The notes beneath the pieces were generated by a model. That model saw only the letters and a list, made by a program, of their open reading frames with translations. It ran no database searches and was not told the DNA's origin. A stretch of DNA of 34,639 bases from an uncultured Collinsella sp. (GTDB taxonomy: Bacteria > Actinomycetota > Coriobacteriia > Coriobacteriales > Coriobacteriaceae): NCBI GenBank assembly GCA_902462065.1, contig CABQAK010000023.1, positions 1 to 34,639 of the forward strand. Direction: 5' to 3'. Numbering within the stretch: the first letter of the stretch is position 1; the number at the start of each line of letters is the position of its first letter. Position numbers and translations under genes: made by a program. Shown here piece after piece: positions 28,928 through 34,639 of this stretch.

Positions 28928-31504
28928 ATGTGCGATTGCACAGATCATAAGGACGAGATTCCTGTCTACGACGCGCAGGCCATTGAGTCCAGGTGGATGA
29001 AGGCCTGGGAGGACTCCAACCTCTTTGCCGTCGACACCGACGACAGCAAGCCCAAGAAGTACGTGCTCGAGATGTTCCCGTATCCGTCGGGCGACCTGCA
29101 CATGGGCCACGCGCGCAACTACACTATCGGCGATGCCATGGCCCGTCAGGCCCGCATGCGTGGCTACGACGTGCTGCATCCCATCGGCTTTGACGCTTTT
29201 GGCCTGCCCGCCGAGAACGCCGCCATCAAGCACAACACGCAGGCTGCCGCCTGGACGTATAAGAACATGGACCAGGCGCTCGCCACGATGAAGCGCATGG
29301 GCTTCTCCTACGATCTGGATCGCATGGTCAAGACCTGCAGCCCCGACTACTACCGCTGGGGCCAGTGGATCTTTGAGAAGATGTGGGAAAAGGGCCTGGT
29401 CTACCGTAAGAAGAACCCGGTCAACTGGTGCCCCACCTGCAAGACCGTTCTGGCTAACGAGCAGGTTACCGAGGGTAAGTGCTGGCGCTGCGGCACCGAG
29501 CCCGAGAAGCGCGACCTGGAGCAGTGGTACTACAAGATTACCGAGTACTCCCAGGAGCTGCTCGACGATCTGGAGAAGCTCCCCGGCTGGCCTGAGCGCG
29601 TCAAGCAGATGCAGGCCAACTGGATCGGTCGCTCTGAGGGCGCCGAGGTCGACTTTACCCTGTGCGACCAGGATGGCGAACCCATCGAGGGCGACGAGGG
29701 CAAGATCACCGTTTTCACCACGCGTGCCGATACGCTCTTTGGCGTTTCCTTCTTTGTCCTGGCTCCCGAGTACGCCGGCTTGCACGAGCTCGTCGAGGGC
29801 ACGGAGTACGAGGAGGCCGTCACCAAGATCGTCGAGGGCTCCAAGCATATCTCTGCCGTCGAGCGTGCCCAGGGCACCCTCGAGAAGCACGGTGCCTTCA
29901 CGGGCCGCTATGTGGTAAACCCCGTCAACGGCGAGAAGGTCCCCGTTTGGGTTGCCGATTATGTCGTTGCCGACTACGGTACCGGTGCCGTCATGGCCGT
30001 TCCCTGCGGCGACCAGCGCGACTTTGAGTTTGCCCGTAAGTACGACCTGCCGATCGTGCCGATCATCCTGGACGATGACGATCGCGCTGCCGTCGAGGCC
30101 AGCGGCGAGAGCATCGATACCTTCCATGCCGAGACCGTCGACTGGGATTGCGCTCACGCTGCCGAGGGCACGCTCGTCCAGTCCGGCAAGTACACTGGCA
30201 TGCGCGGCGGTAAGCACTCCGAGGGTGAGGCTGCCATCGTGGCCGATCTCGAGGCCATGGGCTGCGGTCGTCGCAAGGTCGAGTTCCGCTTGCGCGACTG
30301 GCTCATCAGTCGCCAGCGCTATTGGGGCAACCCCATCCCGGCCATCCACTGCGAGCACTGCGGCATCGTGCCCGTGCCCGAGGATCAGCTGCCGGTGACG
30401 CTGCCCGAGAACCTGGACCTGGGCGCCGGCGAAACCCTCGCCGAGTGCAAGGAGTTCTACGAGACCACCTGCCCGGTCTGCGGTCGCCCGGCCAAGCGCG
30501 AGACCGATACCATGGACACCTTTACCTGCTCCAGCTGGTACTACCTGCGCTATACCGACCCGCACAACACCGAGCTGCCCTTCTCCAAGGGAGCCGCCGA
30601 CCGTTGGATGCCCGTCGATAACTACATCGGCGGCATCGAGCACGCCATTCTGCACCTGCTCTACAGCCGTTTCTTTACCAAGGCACTGCGCGACCTGGGT
30701 CTGCTGAGTGTGGACGAGCCCTTCACCAACCTGCTGTGCCAGGGCATGGTCAAGGACGAGAACGGCGACACCATGTCCAAGTCCAAGGGCAACGTCGTGC
30801 CCCCGAGCTCGGTTATCGAGCCCTACGGTGCCGACACCATGCGTTTGGCGATCCTGTTTATCGCCCCGCCCGAGAAGGACTTCGACTGGGATCCCAAGGC
30901 CGTCGAGGGCGCCAACCGCTTCATCAAGCGCGCCTGGCGTATCGTTTGGCAGCTCGTCCAGTCCGGCGACGCCAACGTGGCCTTCGACAAGTCCGCGCTC
31001 GACGAGGTCGCGATGAAGCTCTATCGCGAGCGTCACCGCACCATCGCCAAGTGCACCGAGGACTTCGATCGCGGCCAGTTCAACACCGCCATCTCGGCCG
31101 TCATGGAGCTCGTCAACGCGGCGAGCGCCTACCTCAACGCCACCGAGGGTACCGCCCGCGACAAGGCGCTGTGCTACGGCGTGGCCAAGGATATCGTGAG
31201 CGTCCTTGCCCCCATCTGCCCGTTCTGGGCCGACGAGCTGTGGCACGAGGCGCTCGGCTGCGAGGGCAACGCCTACACCGCCGCCTGGCCCGAGTTCGAC
31301 CTGGCCGAGTCCGTTGAGGACACGGTGCAGATCGTGGTCCAGGTGCTCGGCAAGGTCCGCGGCCGCGTCGACGTGGCCCGCGATGCCTCCAACGAGGAAA
31401 TGCAGGCTGCCGCCGAGGCCGCTGTCGCTAAGTGGACCGAGGGCAAGACTGTCGTCAAGGCCATCTGCGTGCCCGGCAAGCTGGTCAACCTGGTGGTCAA
31501 GTAA
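28928..31504 (+). CDS. leuS: Leucyl-tRNA synthetase
   Basis: The protein has 858 residues, typical of bacterial LeuRS. It contains PYPSGDLHMGHARNYTIGDA with the HIGH-type motif HMGH at 58-61, a zinc-site CPTC-x13-CWRC at 168-188, the editing domain (TTRADTLFGVSFFVLAPEY, then DYGTGAVMAVPCGDQRDFEF) and the class I KMSKS motif as TMSKSKGN from residue 615. The C-terminal anticodon-binding and LeuRS-specific domain ends GKLVNLVVK. It charges tRNA-Leu with leucine. ATG 28928 follows AAAGGAG and lies just after a long leader hairpin. Confidence 0.97.
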   Translation: MCDCTDHKDEIPVYDAQAIESRWMKAWEDSNLFAVDTDDSKPKKYVLEMFPYPSGDLHMGHARNYTIGDAMARQARMRGYDVLHPIGFDAFGLPAENAAIKHNTQAAAWTYKNMDQALATMKRMGFSYDLDRMVKTCSPDYYRWGQWIFEKMWEKGLVYRKKNPVNWCPTCKTVLANEQVTEGKCWRCGTEPEKRDLEQWYYKITEYSQELLDDLEKLPGWPERVKQMQANWIGRSEGAEVDFTLCDQDGEPIEGDEGKITVFTTRADTLFGVSFFVLAPEYAGLHELVEGTEYEEAVTKIVEGSKHISAVERAQGTLEKHGAFTGRYVVNPVNGEKVPVWVADYVVADYGTGAVMAVPCGDQRDFEFARKYDLPIVPIILDDDDRAAVEASGESIDTFHAETVDWDCAHAAEGTLVQSGKYTGMRGGKHSEGEAAIVADLEAMGCGRRKVEFRLRDWLISRQRYWGNPIPAIHCEHCGIVPVPEDQLPVTLPENLDLGAGETLAECKEFYETTCPVCGRPAKRETDTMDTFTCSSWYYLRYTDPHNTELPFSKGAADRWMPVDNYIGGIEHAILHLLYSRFFTKALRDLGLLSVDEPFTNLLCQGMVKDENGDTMSKSKGNVVPPSSVIEPYGADTMRLAILFIAPPEKDFDWDPKAVEGANRFIKRAWRIVWQLVQSGDANVAFDKSALDEVAMKLYRERHRTIAKCTEDFDRGQFNTAISAVMELVNAASAYLNATEGTARDKALCYGVAKDIVSVLAPICPFWADELWHEALGCEGNAYTAAWPEFDLAESVEDTVQIVVQVLGKVRGRVDVARDASNEEMQAAAEAAVAKWTEGKTVVKAICVPGKLVNLVVK

Positions 31505-31534
31505 GCACTGCGCGCTTAGCTGACATGCAATAAA

Positions 31535-31564
31535 CGAGGGGCGATCCGGGTGGGTCGTCCCTCG
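31535..31564. terminator. Terminator between convergent leuS and lipoprotein genes
   Basis: CGAGGGGCGAT at 31535-31545 pairs with 31554-31564 (two G-T pairs), followed by TCTTGTGTTTT. It serves leuS and possibly, on the opposite strand, the lipoprotein gene. Confidence 0.65.
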
Positions 31565-31608
31565 TCTTGTGTTTTAAGCCCTGCTTAGTCAGTGCGTCGC
31601 AACGTCTT

Positions 31609-32181
31609 CTATGGGATGTGTACCAGGTCCCTAAAGTAAACGTTGCCCGTTGCCTCTTCGAACATCCAAATGTTGAGGTAGATGTCGTTGAGGTCGTTGT
31701 TCACATCAAAGTCCGGGTCGTCGAAGGTGCCCACAAAGGTGAGCATGGCGCGCGTTTCCTCTCCAGCGGCGACCGGTTGGCGCATGCGTACGTCGCGGAC
31801 CTTGCCGTTGACGTAGGCATAGGAGTCCACATCGCCAAACATCATGTCGACACCGGTGTTGTTGGTCACCGTAAAGACGAGCGCGGCGTCCCCGTAGCCG
31901 TCGGTGTCCTTGCCCACGCAGGTAACATGGACGTTCTCGTCTGCCTCAAGGTCGATGGGGAACTGTTCTTGGGAATCGGGACTTAGGCCCTGGGGATCGA
32001 CGATGTCTTCGTTTATTTTGTCGAAGCTCTCCGATGGCGTCGTTTTCTCGATGGCTTTGGTGCTGCCAGGGTTCGGTTCGCATGTTCCGGTTTTGCCATT
32101 CGTGTTGCCGCAGCCCAAGAGGGCCAACGAGCACGTTGCGATGGCGAGTGCAGTTATGCAGGGGGTGCCTAGACGTTTCAT
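31609..32181 (-). CDS. DUF5067-like lipoprotein
   Basis: The protein has 190 residues. The signal peptide ends in the lipobox ALLGC with Cys24 lipidated, so the rest is outside the membrane. After an acidic linker (residues 25-75), a beta-sandwich-like domain contains VTCVGKDTDGYGDAALVFTV and TNNTGVD, then AMLTFVGTF and FDVNNDLNDIYLNIWMF. This fits the DUF5067/immunoglobulin-like lipoproteins common in Gram-positive bacteria. AAGGAGG precedes ATG on the minus strand. It is monocistronic and convergent with leuS. The function is unknown. Confidence 0.75.
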   Translation of the reverse strand: MKRLGTPCITALAIATCSLALLGCGNTNGKTGTCEPNPGSTKAIEKTTPSESFDKINEDIVDPQGLSPDSQEQFPIDLEADENVHVTCVGKDTDGYGDAALVFTVTNNTGVDMMFGDVDSYAYVNGKVRDVRMRQPVAAGEETRAMLTFVGTFDDPDFDVNNDLNDIYLNIWMFEEATGNVYFRDLVHIP

Positions 32182-32443
32182 GTGTGCCTCCTTGCCGTAG
32201 AGGATTTGGAAAGGTTCGTCGTTGCGCGACTTGCTGGCTGGCTTGTTGCAGAATGCCCCTTAGCGTAAGTCTGATCGATAGGGGCTCGGGGAGGAATGCC
32301 CTTGGGGTCCGAACGGGCCTGTGGAATGGGACGCATGGCCCGTTTTGGGGCTGTTGAGGGCGCGCCGCATGGGGTTCCTCGACCAATTGTCCTATTCTTG
32401 TGGAGAAGCTGTGCGCACGCTGACCTGCAGATTCGTACTGTGC
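32182..32443. other. Intergenic stretch between divergent genes, no further gene seen
   Basis: Apart from the lipoprotein ribosome site on the minus strand, I see no gene in this part. The rimP promoter begins at 32444. Confidence 0.4.
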
Positions 32444-32472
32444 TTGCACGTTTCCGCAGCTATTGGTATAGT
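32444..32472 (+). promoter_or_regulatory. Promoter of the rimP-nusA-infB operon
   Basis: TTGCAC at 32444-32449 and TATAGT at 32467-32472 have the ideal 17-base spacing. The transcript would begin near 32479. Confidence 0.75.
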
Positions 32473-32497
32473 TTGCTTGCAAATGAAGTTGTAATTG

Positions 32498-32530
32498 AAA
32501 GAAGTGGGGTTTCGGCCCCGCTTCTTTTTT
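32498..32530 (+). terminator. Terminator-like hairpin in the rimP leader (possible attenuator)
   Basis: Arms 32498-32509 and 32516-32527 pair over 12 bp with one G-T pair around a 6-base loop, followed by T through 32530. It lies between the promoter and the rimP ribosome site, so it must be read through or regulated. NusA-linked control of this operon would be a natural explanation. Confidence 0.75.
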
Positions 32531-32549
32531 GTATGGATGGAGGTCCGCA

Positions 32550-33044
32550 ATGGTCAAGACCAAGACCGAGCAGGCGATCATCGATGCGCTCGAGGCCGTC
32601 GCTCCCCAGCACGATGTCGACATCGTCGACGTCGAGCTCGCGGGTGCCACCAAGGCCCCCTGCGTGCGCGTGCGTATCGAGGGTGCCGAGGGTCAGAGCC
32701 TGTCGCTCAACGACGTCACGGCCAACACCAAGTGGGTCGGCGATGTGATCGAGGAGCTCGATCCCATCTCTTCGAGCTATACGCTCGAGGTGTCGAGCCC
32801 GGGTATGGCGCGCCCGCTGCGCCGCCCGTGCGACTTTGCCCGCTTTGTGGGCGAGAACTGTGAGCTCACCTCCACCGCCACCGAGGGCCGTCGCAAGTAC
32901 GCCGGCAAGATTGCCGCCGCCACCGAGACGAACGTGACCCTCGAGCTCGAGGACGGCGAGTCCGTTACCCTCGATTTTTCTGATGTTAAAAAGTGCAAGT
33001 TGAAGCCCACCTACGACTTCAAGCCCGCGAAGGAAGGAAAGTAA
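32550..33044 (+). CDS. rimP: Ribosome maturation factor RimP
   Basis: The protein has 164 residues from ATG 32550, with GGAGG at 32539-32543. An in-frame ATG at 32529 lies in the T-run of the hairpin and is not used. It has the two RimP domains: an N-terminal alpha-beta domain (VDIVDVELAGATKAPCVRVR, EELDPISSSYTLEVSSPGMA with the conserved SPG) and the C-terminal SH3-like barrel (GKIAAATETNVTLELEDGE, DFSDVKKCKL). It acts in 30S subunit maturation. It ends 1 base before nusA, the standard order rimP-nusA-infB. Confidence 0.93.
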   Translation: MVKTKTEQAIIDALEAVAPQHDVDIVDVELAGATKAPCVRVRIEGAEGQSLSLNDVTANTKWVGDVIEELDPISSSYTLEVSSPGMARPLRRPCDFARFVGENCELTSTATEGRRKYAGKIAAATETNVTLELEDGESVTLDFSDVKKCKLKPTYDFKPAKEGK

Positions 33045-33045
33045 G

Positions 33046-34293
33046 ATGGCAGCATCCGACATGATGTCCGCCCTGATGGAGCTTTGCCAGGAGAAGCACA
33101 TCGACCAGCTCTACCTGATCGACCGCCTGGAGCAGTCGCTCGCCAAGAGCTATGCCGAGATCCTGCATCTTGAGTGGGGCGCCAAGGTGACCATCGACCG
33201 CACCACCGGCAAGATCTACGTCTACCGCCTGGAGCCGATCGACGATTCCATGGACGAGGAGGGCAACTTCACCGAGTTCGAGGAGATCGACGTCACCCCC
33301 AAGAACACGAGCCGCATTGCTGCCCAGCACGCTAAGGCCGAGATCAATGCCATCGTGCGCAACTCCGCCCGCGAGCAGATCTACGAGGAGTTCTCCGGCC
33401 GCATCGGCGACCTCATCAGCGGTACCGTGCTGCAGTCCACGCCCGACTTCACGATCGTCAAGATCCGCGAGGGCGTCGAGGCCGAGCTGCCGCACTTCGA
33501 CCAGCGTCGTTACGAGAACGAGCGCAACGAGCGTCCGATGGGCGAGCGCTACCTGCACAACCAGCACATCAAGGCCGTGATCATCGACGTTCGCGATCCC
33601 AACTCCAACCTGCAGCCGGTTCGTGGCGAGCACAGCCGTCCGCCGATTGTCATCTCCCGTACCCACCCCGAGCTCATGCGTCGTCTGTTTGAGCAGGAGG
33701 TGCCCGAGATCTATGAGGGCACCGTCCAGATCAAGTCGATCGCCCGCGAGCCCGGCCAGCGCTCCAAGGTAGCCGTCCACTCGCTCGACGATCGTCTGGA
33801 TCCCGTGGGCGCCTGCGTCGGCCCCAAGGGCAGCCGTGTTCGCGCTGTCGTGGGCGAGCTCCGCGGCGAGCGCGTCGACGTCATCCTGTGGGATGCCGAT
33901 CCTGCCGTCTACGTCGCCAACGCCCTGTCGCCCGCTAAGGTCACCCGCGTCCTCATCGACGAGGAGAAGGCCTACGCCGGCGTCATCGTGCCCGACGACC
34001 AGCTGTCCCTCGCCATCGGCAAGGAGGGCCAGAACGCCCGCCTCGCCGCGCGCCTGACCGGTTGGCACATCGACATCAAGTCCGAGACGCTTGCCGCCGA
34101 CATCCTCAAGAACGTTCCCGTTCACGAGGAGCCCGCCGCCGACCTGATCGGTGACGAGGAGGACGAGGATGTCCGCCGCTGCGAGTACGTGTCCGAGGAC
34201 GGCATCCAGTGCCGTAACCAGGCTCGTCCCGGCTCCCGTTTCTGCGGTGTCCACGACACCGACGCCTTCGATGATGCGGAGGACCTGATCTAG
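33046..34293 (+). CDS. nusA: Transcription factor NusA with C-terminal zinc-binding-like tail
   Basis: The protein has 415 residues. It contains the RNA polymerase-binding N-terminal domain, the S1 domain (GDLISGTVLQSTPDFTIVKI, about 130-200) and two KH domains (VGACVGPKGSRVRAVVGEL and LSLAIGKEGQNARLAARLTG). After residue 370 there is an extension with C379, C389, C400 and H403 (C-x9-C-x10-C-x2-H), followed by an acidic end. B. subtilis NusA stops at about 371 residues, so this tail is extra. NusA controls pausing, termination and antitermination. No ylxR gene follows; infB begins 91 bases later. Confidence 0.95.
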   Translation: MAASDMMSALMELCQEKHIDQLYLIDRLEQSLAKSYAEILHLEWGAKVTIDRTTGKIYVYRLEPIDDSMDEEGNFTEFEEIDVTPKNTSRIAAQHAKAEINAIVRNSAREQIYEEFSGRIGDLISGTVLQSTPDFTIVKIREGVEAELPHFDQRRYENERNERPMGERYLHNQHIKAVIIDVRDPNSNLQPVRGEHSRPPIVISRTHPELMRRLFEQEVPEIYEGTVQIKSIAREPGQRSKVAVHSLDDRLDPVGACVGPKGSRVRAVVGELRGERVDVILWDADPAVYVANALSPAKVTRVLIDEEKAYAGVIVPDDQLSLAIGKEGQNARLAARLTGWHIDIKSETLAADILKNVPVHEEPAADLIGDEEDEDVRRCEYVSEDGIQCRNQARPGSRFCGVHDTDAFDDAEDLI

Positions 34294-34384
34294 CGCGCGG
34301 TCGCGTCGGGCGGGTCCCGGCGCGTCTCCCACGCTCGTTCAGTCTCTAGGCACCCAAGGTGCCAGAAAGGGTAGGTGAAGTCAT

Positions 34385-34639
34385 ATGGCAAAAGTCCGTG
34401 TGTCCACCCTGGCCAAAGAGTTCGGCATGACCTCCAAGGAACTGATGGGTCATCTCGCCGAAATGAAGATTCCCGCTAAGTCTGCTTCCTCCACCTTGGA
34501 GGACGCTTATGTCGCCATGGTCCGCAAGCAGCTCGCCTCGGTGATCGAGGCTCGCGCTCAGGAAGTCGAGGCCGCCAAGCAGGCCGAGGAGCAGGCGGCT
34601 GCCGCCGAGGAGGCCGCACGCGCCGCCGAGGCCGAGCGC
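34385..34639 (+). CDS. infB: Translation initiation factor IF-2, N-terminal part (partial)
   Basis: ATG 34385 opens a frame to the window edge with 85 codons. It begins MAKVRVSTLAKEFGMTSKEL followed by LAEMKIPAKSASSTLED, the IF2-N domain, then enters the Ala/Glu-rich linker typical of actinobacterial IF-2. The G domain lies beyond the window. A weak AGGTGAAG site precedes the start, and a small hairpin (GGCACC/GGTGCC, 34349-34363) lies upstream. IF-2 delivers fMet-tRNA to the ribosome. Confidence 0.92.
   Translation, partial: MAKVRVSTLAKEFGMTSKELMGHLAEMKIPAKSASSTLEDAYVAMVRKQLASVIEARAQEVEAAKQAEEQAAAAEEAARAAEAER

Noticed and set aside
28889..31246. 785-residue minus-strand open frame antisense to leuS
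   Set aside because: leuS is unmistakable on the plus strand; the antisense frame has no ribosome site and only Gly/Leu/Val-rich filler typical of shadows.

Overview
The window looks like a chromosomal segment of a GC-rich gut actinobacterium of the class Coriobacteriia, most likely Collinsella. This is inferred from the GC-rich codon use, strong GGAGG ribosome sites, Collinsella-like protein sequences and gene content (dTDP-sugar gene, Gram-positive Pel locus, sucrose PTS, guaB/leuS/rimP-nusA-infB housekeeping genes). No rRNA or tRNA gene is present to prove it.

Region 1 (1-206) is the GC-rich 3' end of rfbB. Region 2 (about 207-9600) is a visibly AT-richer accessory island that reads as a defence island with decay. 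It holds a DUF2188 protein, a PD-(D/E)XK nuclease-like protein, a truncated gene start next to an internally deleted IS256-type element, and a complete-looking retron. It continues with a small basic protein, two more gene fragments, and an AAA15 ATPase plus TOPRIM pair of the AbiL/PARIS class. The retron has an msr-msd RNA with matching a1/a2 ends, a nucleoside deoxyribosyltransferase-like effector and a reverse transcriptase. The ATPase/TOPRIM pair sits between two diverged ~148 bp direct repeats and starts behind a 21 bp-arm palindrome that covers its Shine-Dalgarno. Long near-perfect hairpins recur through the island.

Region 3 (9671-20829) is one tight eight-gene operon for a Pel-type exopolysaccharide: pelD (fused to an epimerase-like domain, with a c-di-GMP I-site RESD), pelE, a PelA-type deacetylase, pelF and pelG. 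It runs straight on into a CotH kinase-like lipoprotein, a VTC-domain polyphosphate polymerase-like protein and a DUF4956 membrane protein. Nearly all genes overlap or sit within 4 bases of each other, so polymer synthesis, deacetylation, export and a phosphate-transfer module are probably made together.

Region 4 (21057-25382) is a sucrose unit: LacI-type repressor with its own operator, two further operators, PTS EIIBC and GH32 sucrose-6-phosphate hydrolase, closed by a strong terminator. Region 5 (25404-26852) has a degenerate Cys/Met-metabolism PLP-family protein and a convergent ModE-type HTH regulator, separated by a 35 bp-arm perfect inverted repeat. Region 6 (27046-34639) is housekeeping: guaB, leuS with a ~130 nt hairpin leader, a convergent lipoprotein gene, and rimP-nusA-infB behind a promoter and a terminator-like hairpin in the leader. 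Two copies of an intergenic hairpin element (after the pel operon and after guaB) share a conserved core and have different but self-complementary arms.
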